Part shown: in pieces, positions 33,527 to 46,200 of the stretch
Numbering within the stretch: the stretch's first letter is position 1
How the letters are laid out: each line of letters opens with the position of its first letter
Source of the DNA: Lineus longissimus
Taxonomy: Eukaryota; Nemertea; Pilidiophora; Heteronemertea; Lineidae
Assembly (NCBI RefSeq): GCF_910592395.1
Contig: NC_088321.1
Coordinates: 1,614,001-1,674,000, forward strand
Direction: 5' to 3'
Length of the DNA: 60,000 nucleotides
Notes under the pieces: model-generated
Database searches by the model: none
What the model was told of the DNA's origin: nothing
What the model saw: the letters and a program-made list of their open reading frames with translations, nothing else
Made by a program: the position numbers and the translations under genes

Positions 33527-33640
33527 CTTGTTATGATAATCATCAGTTTCGGGGTCCCAGAGTAGTTCCCGTTGATGAACCTCTTGAATTAATTTCGCCT
33601 CAGACATTGCTTCCGTGTTGTTCACTCGCAAAAGAATGGA
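33527..33640 (-). pseudogene. MADF/Myb-SANT-like exon remnant
   Basis: The minus-strand frame reads [19 protein letters not shown], the typical start of a MADF DNA-binding domain. A possible GT donor follows near 33526. PIF/Harbinger elements usually carry such a second gene. Only the first third of the domain is present. Copy 2 has it near 39171-39284. Confidence 0.5.
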
Positions 33641-35052
33641 CATGTTCAATCCCAATATGGGCCTATATTCCCAATCCACAGTGCATATATGCCCGCAATG
33701 TGACACGGCATAACCTATGGGAACGATCAATAACACCAACGAAGGTTCATTGTCCGTGTGGCGCGCCAGGCGGTAAAAAGGGAATGTTGTGCAGGGCACG
33801 GAACAGCCTATGGATACGCAGCCTAAAGGAGTTGCGGCTGACTGACAAGCCGTCATACAAAAACTTCTAGAAAAGGTTTCATCACCCTACGAAGCAAGAC
33901 ACTCACTTGAGAGTTGCTATACCTGCTTCTTGTTCAAGTCACATGAACTCCGGTAGATCACATGACGCAAATCCTATTTCTGATTGGCTGAAGAGTTTGC
34001 AACATTTTTACAACATGCAACAAAGAATTGCATTGCATTTAATTTGCAACAATTTTACAACATGTTGTAAGACGCGTTTTGCTCTGTACACGCTACGCAA
34101 CATTTTTGCAACATTTGTTGCAACTGGAAATGTAAAAATGTTGCTAATATTTTACTAGTGTACACAGGCCTTTAGGCAATAATAGAGTTGGGTAGAGCAT
34201 TTTGTTAATGTTACCCTTTTAGTTAGGGAAACTGGTGCCTTCTGCATTAGGTGGACCCCACTTACTCATCTGTCAGACCGGCCTCACACGTCGGCAGTAG
34301 AGTTTAAGGTCCAGTCTGCGAGATTTACCCATTTCTACCCAGCCAAAAGCGGGTGATTGGGCTAGTCTCTCCATGTGATTCAATTCGCATGGATTCTTGT
34401 GCCCCGGTGCTGAAAGGATCCCTTCACAAGGGCAGACTACATCCGGTGGCACTGAAGTATGGAAGAAAGACAGAAGACGACCAATTTGCGAAAAGGATCA
34501 TCATCATCATCATCATGGTAACAGCTGAGGATGAATCATGTTGCTGTGTGTAGAATTGATGGTCCAATATAGGTTAGGTTATCTGTTTGCGCACACATTG
34601 CAAGGGTGGAGCTTGCTTGAAGTAGATTGCGCCAGTCTACCGTAATTCACTGTTACACATCCAGAAGCTAATATCCTTAGGCTTTGAGTCCTTAGTTTAG
34701 TAGAGTTTGACGAGTAATGTAATATATACGAACAACGCAGCAACAACTCAGCTGAGCGCCAGGCCCTTGGGCCTCTTGTTAGAGAGAAAAAATTCATTTT
34801 CTTCTGAATTTGACAGCATTGGTACTTATTATCTTGCATCAGGATACATCCAAGTTAAGAAGTAGTAGCCTGGAGTTTTGAATTGATCGTATCTCGAAAG
34901 TGCCGATTTTCACGGAAAAACGATTTGGTTGGCTTTGGCCGGGTTGTTGAATGACCATTGTCAGTCTTGGTTCTTTTGGAAGGAATTTGAATCTCTCTGG
35001 ATGATGTGGCTTTTGCTGAATACCTTTCATATCATTTCTGTTTCCATCAAAC

Positions 35053-35130
35053 TACAGTAGGACCTCTCTATTAAGGACACCCTCGAGACTGACAAGTGCT
35101 GTCCTTAATAGAGAGGTGTCCTGATTACAT
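35053..35130. mobile_element. pogo/Tigger-like MITE fragment
   Basis: Starts ACAGTAGGACCTCTC and contains GTGCTGTCCTTAATAGAG. The right end is lost after about 80 bp. Confidence 0.6.
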
Positions 35131-36003
35131 AGAGAGATATGCGTGTCACTGTGTCACTGTCCTGTGACGCGAAGCAGGACGGATGTCAATTGTGATTAGG
35201 ACTGTAGCTGCGATTATAATCGCTGTTATGTGCAACCAAAGGATCCCTTGTCTGCAGGTTAAAGAGGTAATCGCTATGTCTGATATTGACTGCGACCATT
35301 GTCGCGTGTGATTAAAGTCACAGGTTGCGATGATTTGATTCCTTGTTTGCAGGTCACATTGGAAACGAAACCTGACATTGTATGGTTGTCCCTGTTGTCC
35401 TCACATTGGTTGTCCTCAATGAAACTTGACATTGTATGGTTGTCCCTGTTGTCCTCACATTGGTTGTCCTCAATGAAACCTGACATTGTATGGTTGTCCC
35501 TGTTGTCCTCACATTGGTTGTCCTCAATGAAACCTGACATTGTATGGTTGTCCCTGTTGTCCTCACATTGGTTGTCCTCAATGACCTGTTTTCACATTCC
35601 ATTCAGTCTGATCCAAGATATTGATATCAACCCTATAATGACTATAGCTATAACATGAACTCCAAAAACAATATTGTGATGTACAGTAGGAGGAAACCGG
35701 AGAACCCAGAGTAAAATAGCTGAGAAATCATGATTTTTGCCACATTACCGGAGATTCGTTACCTGAAGAATAAACTCCATGAATTTGAATGCGATTTCGG
35801 ATTCGATATCACAAAATTATTGGTAAGTTTTGTCCGCAATTTTGTCCGCCTGTGAATACCCTTATTGGCCTGTCCATTCGTGATTCAAGCTCGCCTCTCT
35901 GGGAGTATCACAGGTCCCAGCTGCAGCTTTACAGCGCTCAGGACTAACATCCTAGTTTGCCATCTCTGCCAGCTAGGTACCCATTTACTCCTGGGTGAAG
36001 AGA
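35131..36003. other. Intergenic segment with 54 bp minisatellite
   Basis: No gene. It holds the 54 bp array at 35367-35582. A segment near 35165-35235 (CGCGAAGCAGGACGGATG) recurs near 49940-50010. Confidence 0.5.
35367..35582. repeat. 54 bp minisatellite, 4 units
   Basis: GACATTGTATGGTTGTCCC recurs every 54 bp. The period is a multiple of three, so several frames stay open by chance. Confidence 0.9.
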
Positions 36004-36345
36004 AGCAAGTGGGGTAAAGTGCCTTGCTCAAGATGCAAGTAAGGTAAAGTGCCTTGTTCAAGATGCAAGTAAGGTAAAGTGCCTTGCTCAAGATGCAAGT
36101 GTGGTAAAGTGCTTTGCTCAAGATGCAAGTGAGGTAAAGTGCCTTGCTCAAGATGCAAGTAGGGTAAAGTGCCTTGCTCAAGATGAAAGTAAGGTAAAGT
36201 GCCTTGCTCAAGATGCAAGTGGGGTAAAGTGCCTTGCTCAAGGACACAAAGACGAAACAGCAGTGACTCTTCCAAGAATCGCACCCATGACCTCCTGATT
36301 ATGCACCTGGTGCTCTAAACACTACACCACTGATCCACCCGATGT
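36004..36345 (-). mobile_element. tRNA-derived SINE with a 30 bp tandem tail
   Basis: On the minus strand a tRNA-like head (about 36345-36263) has an A-box-like TCAGTGGTGTAGTGTTTA and a B-box-like GGGTGCGATTC. It leads into CCTTGAGCAAGGCACTTTAC, a V-SINE-like tail motif. That tail is repeated about eight times with a 30 bp period (36004-36243). Confidence 0.65.
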
Positions 36346-36392
36346 GAATCGATTGCTGACGACTAATGTGCTTCACCGTTTTATCATTTAAG

Positions 36393-36565
36393 GGTGGCGA
36401 TCGTTTCGTATGGGAGACGCATTCGGTGACCTTGACCCGTGTCTTCGGCTATGGTTTTGGAATTGCTGTCAGCGGTGGAAGAGACAATCCTCATTTCGCC
36501 AGCGGGGATCCATCAATTGCCGTATCGGACGTTTTGAAGGCAGGGCCAGCAGAGGGCCGATTACA
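36393..36565 (+). CDS. TJP1: ZO/TJP exon a (PDZ1 N-terminal half)
   Basis: Acceptor TTATCATTTAAG and donor TTACA|GTAAGT. Encodes [14 protein letters not shown] to AEGRL, including the GFGI ligand-binding loop. An upstream coding exon is expected, because ZO proteins begin a few residues earlier. Confidence 0.85.
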
Positions 36566-37195
36566 GTAAGTTGAATCTGCGATGATTATCCTTCGTCAGG
36601 AGCCACAAGCCTGGTGGTTAACACTGCTGGCTACCATGCAATAGGGCCCGGGTTCGATCCCGGGGAGAACCAAGGATTGTATTTCGGGATTAACCGGCGT
36701 GGCTTTCAAGGAACTCAAATCCCTGGCTCTTCACAACAAGTTTGAGGCTCTGAGTCGAGGAGCCACATAGCCTAGTGGTTAACACCGCTGGCTACCACGC
36801 AATAGGGCCCGGGTTCAATCCCAGGGAGAACCCAGGATTGTATTTCTGGATTAACCGGCGTGGCTTTCGAGGAAATAAAATTCCTGGCTCTTCGCACAGG
36901 CACGTGTACAATGAATGAAATACGAGAGGGTCTGTCGGATGAGACTAAAAGCTGTGGTCCCTTGTTCCTGAGTGTCTTTAGTCGTACTTCCACCTATCAA
37001 ATCCCCGTGTCTTTTGCGCTTACACCTATGAATTGCCGTGTCTAAATAGACCCGTGTGTCAAATCCCCGTGTCTATTAGCCCCATCGAGCTCGATGGGGC
37101 TAATCGGGGCTAATTTAGACCCGTGTTCTACACGGGTTTTTAGCTCAGCTGAAAAGCTGAGCTATTCATATGAGTAAATGGTAGAATGAGTGTCC

Positions 37196-37250
<55 letters not shown>

Positions 37251-40200
37251 CGTTAAACAGGCACGTTTCAAAACTATGGCGGATAGGCGATAGATTTTCC
37301 CTCTGAGGCGTTGAGACCCTTCAGGACTCCTGAATAGACCAAATGTGGGTCCGGCAGGATGAGCGGTTTGGCCACTAGGTGGCACCAAGCGAAATTTTCC
37401 AAAAACTTTTCCAGCAGCTGATTTCTCAGTTGGGGATCATGAATCAAATCTAATTTTATAGAGCAAAGCTTTCTCTTTCATTATCAATAGGCGTAGTTCA
37501 TGAATTTCTCACCAGGTGGTGTTACTGGCGCAATTTAGTGAGCACCCCCCAAGAAGAGCATTTTAAATTTCGCGCGAGTTATCCCACGTCCAATCACACA
37601 TGCAGCGAACGTCACGTCTCGAGTCTGCGCAGTTCAGACGTAAGGAGACCATGCTATGGAATAGATCGCGTTCTGTCAATTCAGAGGTAAGTTCTCATTA
37701 AATTCACAATTTCATAGGCGATAATATTTGGCTGCTTGTGTTATTGCATGTTGATGACATTAGGGAAGGCTTGGATTGTTTAATTGGATGTGATTAATTT
37801 GAAATAGTTCGTCGACGATCGTTGAAAAACGATCTGCGAAATGCAGCTTGGTTGGTCTGAGAAACGATGTCAACTCAAAGTCCGGCTTTAAATCATGGAT
37901 TTCTCAACAAATAACTCTTGTCACATAGCAGAACTAATGTGAATAAACAAGACAATAATAAACATCGTTCTGATATCATCGGGTAAGGTTGCCAATGTAC
38001 ATAAACAGTGTAATTGAGGATCGACGCCAGCGATTTGAAATGTCAACAAACAGTAAATGCGATATGATACACACTGACACTTGCACACTGTACATAGCAC
38101 AATGCTTCAAACGGGGCCGATTCATCACTCTTATCACAATGTATTCCCAATCATATCAATGAACTTCCTTGATCATTCGGCCCTAGCGCCTTATCAGTTG
38201 TTGTTGGCCTTGTATTTGATATAAAACTTGGCTAGCTTACCTATTCTATCAAAATTAAAATGTTATCTCCTCATCATGTTTTGCAGGACAGGAATGATCT
38301 GCAGCTGCATTTGAACATATTTGGTGACTACATCTCAAAGATGACCAAGAGAGAGGATCGAGCTATGACTTTGCACATCCCATCGACTTCGGTGTTCACC
38401 AGTGCAATCATCAGAAGAGCCAGGCAATTCTAGTATTCAAGTATTTCATTCTGTAATACTTACCTCAAAATTTACTAAATAAAGAAAACCGCATGTGGCA
38501 GTTGGTTAAAAAAATCAAGTCTATCTGTTTAAAGTTTTTACTTGCTATCATTATTATCAACATTTCAATGGTGGCATTCTGCTAAGGTTTGTTAAGAGTT
38601 TCACTTGACTTAAGCAGGGTGTACACTAGTAAAATATTAGCAACATTTTACCAACATTTTACCAACATTTTACCAACATTTTACCAACATTTTACCAACA
38701 TTTTACCAACATTTTTACAACAATTTTGCAACAAGCCCTTCAAGGCCCTGTGTTCACTAGCAACAAAATTGCAACAAATTAGCAACATTTTTACAACATG
38801 TTGGTAAATTGTTGCAAACTTTTTAGTGGGAAAATGAGGGTGGATGATGGGGCATACCACTGCCTGTTAAGGCCGCGTATCCATAGGGTATGCCCTTGTG
38901 TAGTGTGGCGTTATGGCGTAACAGCCTTGTGACCTGGCACTATGCCCTGAGTCTCCATTGGATATTCCTTTTTGGTCATGTAGGCCTTTGTAGTCCTCAT
39001 TTCGCAGCGGTCAATCGCGTTTATCCGCACGCTGTCATTATTTCAGAAGACAATTTCTTATGAATATTGAAAATGAAAATACAAGTAACTTGTATTTTCA
39101 CTTGCAACATCAAATTGACATGTACATGTATATAAAACCTGACTTTTAAGCAACAAATTACAGGTTCGTGCTTGTTATGATAATCATCAGTTTCGGGATC
39201 CCAGAGTAGTTCCCGTTGATGAACCTCTTGAATTAATTTCGCCTCAGACATTGCTTCCGTGTTGTTCACTCGCAAAAGAATGGACATGTTCAATCCCAAT
39301 ATGGGCCTATATTCCCAATCCACAGTGCATATATGCCCGCAATGTGACACGGCATAACCTATGGGAACGATCAATAACACCAACGAAGGTTCATTGTCCG
39401 TGTGGCGCGCCAGGCGGTAAAAAGGGAATGTTGTGCAGGGCACGGAACAGCCTATGGATACGCAGCCTAAAGGAGTTGCGGCTGACTGACAAGCCGTCAC
39501 ACAAAAACTTCTAGAAAAGGTTTCATCACCCTACGAAGCAAGACACTCACTTGAGAGTTGCTATACCTGCTTCTTGTTCAAGTCACATGAACTCCGGTAG
39601 ATCACATGACGCAAATCCTATTTCTGATTGGCTGATGAGTTTGCAACATTTTTACAACATGCAACAAAGAATTGCATTGCATTTAATTTGCAACAATTTT
39701 ACAACATGTTGTAAGACACGTTTTGCTCTGTACACACTACGCAACATTTTTGCAACATTTGTTGCAACTGGAAATGTAAAAATGTTGCTAATATTTTAGT
39801 GTACACAGGCCTTTAGGCAATAATAGAGTTGGGTAGAGCATTTTGTTAATGTTACCCTTTTAGTTAGGGAAACTGGTGCCTTCTGCATTAGGTGGACCCC
39901 ACTTACTCATCTGTCAGACCGGCCTCACACGTCGGCAGTAGAGTTTAAGGTCCAGTCTGCGAGATTTACCCATTTCTACCCAGCCAAAAGCGGGTGATTG
40001 GGCTAGTCTCTCCATGTGATTCAATTCGCATGGATTCTTGTGTCCCGGTGCTGAAAGGATCCCTCCACAAGGGCAGACTACATCCGGTGGCACTGAAGTA
40101 TGGAAGAAAGACAGAAGACGACCAATTTGCGAAAAGGATCATCATCATCATCATCATGGTAACAGCTGAGGATGAATCATGTTGCTGTGTGTAGAATTGA

Positions 40201-43200
40201 TGGTCCAATATAGGTTAGGTTATCTGTTTGCGCACACATTGCAAGGGTGGAGCTTGCTTGAAGTAGATTGCGCCAGTCTACCGTAATTCACTGTTACACA
40301 TCCAGAAGCTAATATCCTTAGGCTTTGAGTCCTTAGTTTAGTAGAGTTTGACGAGTAATGTAATATATACGAACAACGCAGCAACAACTCAGCTGAGCGC
40401 CAGGCCCTTGGGCCTCTTGTTTGATAGGTGGAATCTGAATAGACACGGCAATTGCAAGTTCTAAGATCCGGCGACAGATAGCGCGGTGTAGTTGCCTTGG
40501 TATTGCGCATGCGAAATTCCCCTCCAAGGGGAAAGAAACACAGGAGAGCTCCCTACCTACAGAGCACCTGTCGCCGGGGCTATTAACCATTATCTAACAC
40601 CACTGATAGGTGTAAGTGCGCCCCGGGTTTTTTGACACACGGCGAAGACACGGGTCTTGAAAAAACACGGGGTTTTATGAGAGGTGGAACTACAACTTAT
40701 GCCAGGGCAAGTAGAAGATCTTTATGGGTGGTATTTCTGTGGTCACTCAGGCTCCGAAAGGGTCATATATTGATGAGTATTGAAGTGTTTGTCGTTTTGT
40801 TTCTCTTCAAATGCCACAGTCGTAAATGATTTTCTATTTCCCGTCGTCCCTTTCCTTCTGTTTCAGAATAAACGATCGTGTGGTGTCGGTGAACGGGTAC
40901 CCCCTGGATAACGTGGACCATGCCGTGGCTATTTCCCTGCTGAAGGAGAGCGGTAATACAGTTAGTCTAGTAAGTATCAGGGGGGTTGGGGGGGGGGGTA
41001 GTGTTTCAGCCAGGATTTCAAAAAGGCAGGGCAACTTCGACTCTGAAAAGGCAGGAGCAATTTTCAGCCAAAAATTGGCATTTTTCATCGCGACAATTTC
41101 AGATTTGAATTGAAAAATCAAAATTTTTAGTTTTAGTTTCATGGTACAAACGATATTTTATGGAGCCAATTGTGCATTTTAAAACGCATATATGCCTTTT
41201 ATTATCTTCTGCTTTAGCTGGGGGGGGGGGGTTTGCTGGTTGTTTAAGGACCAGTGCTTAAGCCAGGAGTGTTAAACACAGGGCTAAGAGGCTCTCCAGC
41301 TCGGTACACAATTCACCAACCTCAATAATCCGTTTCCCTTGTTTCCAGGTCATTAAGAGGAAGGTTTATATGGAAAATGTGGAGCCCGAACCAACACCGA
41401 TAAAGTTAACTCTCACCAAAAAACTACGGAAAGACGGTAGGTTCACTGTTACACTATGTTTAACCCTTTAGCTCCTGTACCGCCCATTGCCAGATCTCAC
41501 TATACCGCCCATAGCCGCCCGTGTTTAAAACTCCCGTCCTACGATATCCAAGCGGCCGAGAAGTAGAGTAACACCACAGGGGTGATGCTCAGAGTGTAAT
41601 CTTCATAATAAAACTCGTAATAGAGAGGTGTCCTGATTAGAGAGGTCAAATTGAATGGAAACAACCAATTTGGGAACAAAACTAGTGTCCTTAATAGAGA
41701 GGTTGTCCTTAATAGAGAGGTTCCACTGAATAATGTTTGACGTTATTTGACGCATACCCCAATAAAAATCAGCGCCGCATTGTGGGATCCAGAGGCCCTA
41801 TTCAAACCATCTTTCCGTTGTTACTTCAGAATACGGTTTGGTTCTTGGCTGCCGCCTCTACGTAAAGGAGATCACTGGTAATTCTTTGGCAGCCCAGGAG
41901 GGGGCGCTGAAGGAAGGCGACACAATACTCAAGGTACGTACGATCACAGGCCGCTGAATCGGGGTCAGTAAGGGGTTAAAACAGGGTAGAAGGGTTCAGG
42001 TAGAAGAGGAAGCGAGAAATTTACAGAGGTATCGTAAAGATCGAAAGGAAGGAAACTTTTGCTTGACAAGTTTGCTCCCTGTACATTTGTAGTGTATTTA
42101 TGTACAGGGGGTGTTTCCCACTGTCAGCATGAGACTCTAGGGTGTCTCGTAGCCTTATATGCCTTACTCCGCCCAGATAATATAAATGGGTACCGGTCAA
42201 AAATGCTTAGCTTGCAGCGCTGATTTTGCAGCTTCATTCTACTGAAACGTTTCAGGACCGACCAGGATTAGTGTAAAGTCGATACATCCTCTGCCGTTTT
42301 GATATCAGATCACAAACCTAAAAACATACTGATATCTAAAAACACACTTCAGGTTGAAAATCACCCTATCGTGCAGAACAGGGTATTCATTTTCTTGACA
42401 TTCGCTGGAAATTAGTGTGACGTTGACCTTTCATAACGACCATGACGTTTCATAATGACCTTGACCCTTTTATGATGACCTTGACCCTTTCATAATGACC
42501 TTGACCCTTTCATGATGACCTTGACCTTTCATAACAACCATGCCGTTTCATAACAACCATGACGTTTCATAACGACCATAACGTTTCATAATGACCTTGA
42601 CCCTTTCACGATGACCTTGACCTTTCATAATGACCTCGACCTTCCTCTTACAGATAAACAACACAACAGCTGATAATCTATCGCTAGTGGAAGCTCAGCG
42701 TCTTTTGGAGAAATCCCGCGACAAGGTCCACCTGGTGACGGTGAAAGAAAACAATAAATTACCGGGGCGTCATAAGCATCAGAACAGCGAGCCTTTAATA
42801 GATGGTAAGATTTAAAGCTCTGAAACCTAAAATTCCCAGTGTCGGAATAGCTTTATTTTGTTATTCAGTGGTTTGGTCTTTTCAGTTCCTCCCTTGCCCT
42901 GAAGATGGCGATGGCGTAGTTCTTTCATGAAGTCCATGAGACTCCGATAACCAGCTCAAAGAGGGGGATTTTGGCAACATCGATCAGCGGTTTGGTCTTT
43001 TCAGTTCCTTCCTCGCCCTGAAGATGGCGATGGCGTAGTTCTTTCATGAAGTCATTTAAAGTTCTGAACTACGCAATCGCCATCTTCAGGGCAAGGTAGG
43101 AACTAATAAGACCGTTTGTTCTTTTCAGTTCCTACCTTGCCCTGAAGATGGCGATGGCGTAGTTCTTTCATGAAGTCATTTAAAGTTCTGAACTACGCCA

Positions 43201-46200
43201 TCGCCATCTTCAGGGCAAGGTAGGAACTAATAAGACCGTTTGTTCTTTTCAGTTCCTGCCTTGCCCTGAAGATGGCGATGGCGTAGTTTCATAAAGTCAT
43301 TTAAAGTTCTGAACTACGCCATCGCCATCTTCAGGGCACGGTAGGAACTGATAAGACCGTTTGTTCTTTTCAGTTCCTCTCTCGCCCTGGAGATGGCGAT
43401 GGCGTAGTTCTTTCATGAAGTCCATGAGACTCCGATAACCAGCTCAAAAAGGGGCGATTTGGGCCACGTAGATCTACGAAGCGGCTGTAGTACTTAAACA
43501 GCTAATTGTACTGATGAGCGCTATACAAATGACAGACATTATCATCATTTTATCATTATTCAATTGTCTTTCAGACTTATCAAAATCAAAACTTCCTGGG
43601 TTCGCCCCGAAACAAGAAAATGCTAATCGCTGGCAAGTGCACCCCGGCGCGGGGAAACTTCCCGAGATGTTGGTTACCGCGGAGACGATGTACGATGCTC
43701 ATGCGGTAGCGCCATCGCGGGAGGAGTCGCGGCCGCCGTTCGACGATCCGCCACCGAGACCGCCGTTGCCAAATATGGAGCCAGGTAAGTACTGTCCGAG
43801 TCAAAACGTAGACGAACCAAAAAACTCTGATAACCAGCTACAAGAGGAGTTTCGGGCCACGTAAATCTGAGTTGTTCGGCCACGAAAGTCAATGTACTGT
43901 AGAACCTCTCTATTAAGAACACCTTCGTGACTGGCAAGTCCTGTCCTTAATAGAGAGGTGTCCTGATTAGAGAGGTCAAATTGAATAGAAACTACCAATT
44001 TGGGACCAAAACTAGTGTCCTTAATAGAGAGGTTGTCCTTAATAGAGAGGTGTCCGCTAAGGGAGGTTCCACTGTAGATACACGTGGCTGGGCCATGAAA
44101 GTGTTTTAAAATGTTACCACTCTGAATCAAAAGAGATCCCACGATACCGTAGGCAGGAATTTATTTTCTCTGTATTATTTTTTTTCAGAGCCGCCTCCCA
44201 GACCGCCGACTCCCGGCCAAGAGCTCGGATCTCCTGAAGCCTATTTGGTACCGACCCCTACTGAGCCCGACCGCATGGACCTCATACCAGGTCGGCGCCC
44301 CCACAACATGTAAGTCTTGATCAATTCCTATAGATGGCGTACCTTTTCGTGGCCCATGCAGACTACGTAACGACAACGTCAACAGATGTGATTTTATGTC
44401 GTCTGTTGCCGTTTGCAAATGGTACATGGGCGTCGGCTCTCCCTAGCAGATTCATTGCGCCACAATGCTGTTGCCACAATAACTATTCCAAATATCTCGT
44501 TGCCTTATGAATAAGTATTTGATGTTTTATTTTCATAACTTAATCTCTAACATTGTGTCATTAACATCTAAAATAGATATCGTACCTATTGATAATTTTC
44601 GAAAAAGAGATACCAAGTGGGGATAAGTTCCTTGCTCGAGGACTCATACACTAAAACAGTGATGATCCTTCTGGGAGTCGAACCTACGTCGTCATTCTAC
44701 CTACTTAACCTCTCCCTTTCTGACTGTAACAGGGTTTGGAGTATTCAAATATCCACGCCCTCCCACACACCCCTCTACCACGCACGCCCCATCCGTATAT
44801 TTAGGTAAGGAGTTCTTATAATTAACCCTTTAAGGCCTGGTATTCTCAGGGATGAAAATTTCCAATCTGAGGCGAATTTCAGTCTCACTCCTTTTACGAA
44901 ATGCTCCTTTCGGTAGTCGGCTTGGAAAGATCTCTGCTACGACTTTCTGTGGATCCTTGAATTTTCAAAATTGAACCAGAAATAAGCATTTAAGAGTCAT
45001 TTTATTCCAAGTGAGTGCCAATTCAAGAGGACGATTTTAACCAGAAAACAATTTTGGACTTTTGGCATTCGTTGATAGGCATCCCTGTGATCTGTCTTGA
45101 CAAGGATTTTCCCACTAAACTTGGTGAATTTTTCACTAAACTTGGTGAATTTTTCACTAAACTTGGTGAATTTTTCACTAAACTTGGTGAATTTTTCACT
45201 AAACTTAGTAAATTTTTCACTAAACTTAGTAAATTTTTCACAAGAGGAAGATTTTAACCAGAACACAATTTTGGACTTTTGGCCTCAGTTGATAGGCATC
45301 CCTGATCTGTCTTGACAATGATTTTCCCACTAAACTTAGTGAATTCATCACTAAACTTAGTGAATTCATCACTAAACTTAGTGAATTCATCACTAAACTT
45401 AGTGAATTCCTCACTAAAACTTATTGCGATCTCACAAAACTCAGTGAATTCCTCACTCAGCCTGTAAATTCCTCATTAAAAGTTAGTGAATTCCTTACTA
45501 AACTTAGTGAATTAGTGAATTCCTCAAAAAACTTAGTGAACATCTCACTGAAACACCGTATTTTTTGAGAGGGCCTTAAAGGGGTCATTTTTTATTGGAA
45601 TGGTCATTTTATTCATTTCGGAGTGTGTACACCTGTGGCATTCCAGTTCTGCTTTCACAGCTTTCGTCTCCTCCTGGCGCCCCTCAAATCACGCAATGGG
45701 CTCTTCCAAGCAGACACATGACAAGCCTGGAACGTTTCATTTTGTGATAAACAAGGGGTGTCAGGTAGCTTTTTGGCATTTTGTTGTTGTTGTTGTTGCC
45801 TCCAGTGGCAGTGAAATCGAGATTGTCTTATCGCTGGTTTTACAGATTATTAGCGTGGATGCTTAGGGCGTGGACGCCCCAGGTTTGGACGCCCAAGGGG
45901 GTGGGTCACTCCCCGTAACCTTGTTTAGAGGATCCTTGCACCAAAAACACTTGATAGGAGGTGTTTGTCTGATTGGCTGCTGACTCATAGTTAAACGTAA
46001 ACAGACCTTCCATCTTTCAATCAAGCCTTGCAATGATGAAAATTTTTTTTTTTAATTTTAGCACAGACAATCCAGAACCCCGATGATCCTGTTCGGTTGC
46101 GAATCAAGGTTTTAAAATCAAACTTCAAAGAAAAATCCAACCAGTAGTTTGCGCTCCAGAGCCCAAAAAATGTAAACAAATCATTTACAAATGAACTATG

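Larger units (their letters stand above)
32801..34171. mobile_element. Degenerate PIF/Harbinger element nested in Helentron-like copy 1
   Basis: TTA on both sides (32798-32800 and 34172-34174). The inverted ends share GTGTACACTAGTAAAATAT. Subterminal arrays of CATTTTACCAA and GCAACATTTTTACAA occur at both ends. It carries remnants of the two Harbinger genes (33066-33203 and 33527-33640). 1371 bp in total. Confidence 0.75.
31325..34780 (+). mobile_element. Helentron-like element, copy 1 (3.46 kb)
   Basis: Starts TTAGCTCAGCTG with an AGCTCAGCTG/GCTGAGCT hairpin and has a GTCT microsatellite at 31381-31436. It ends with a GGCCCTTGGGCC hairpin and CTCTTGTT, preceded by CTCAGCTGAG. This matches the plan of Helentron-associated (DINE-1-like) elements: subterminal inverted repeats, a GTCY microsatellite and a 3' stem-loop. 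A second copy at 37140-40421 has the same borders and unrelated flanks, so it moved as a unit. No Rep/helicase is present. The family name is inference. Confidence 0.7.
37140..40421 (+). mobile_element. Helentron-like element, copy 2 (3.28 kb), in ZO/TJP intron
   Basis: Same start (TAGCTCAGCTG), GTCT run (37192-37250), interior and 3' hairpin end as 31325-34780. The flanks differ: here it splits a region with TTTGATAGGTGGAA on the right and its inverse complement near 36990. It keeps the nested PIF/Harbinger element and the microgene. Confidence 0.7.

Noticed and set aside
35299-35658. Open frames through the 54 bp array
   Set aside because: Open on both strands only because a 54 bp period repeats the same codons; no family resemblance.
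36599-36672. tRNA gene
   Set aside because: A- and B-box-like motifs are present, but the sequence continues into a SINE body, repeats in tandem and does not fold as a full cloverleaf by eye.
44997-45266. KFTKFSE-repeat protein on the minus strand
   Set aside because: A translation of a 20 bp satellite inside an intron, open in several frames.
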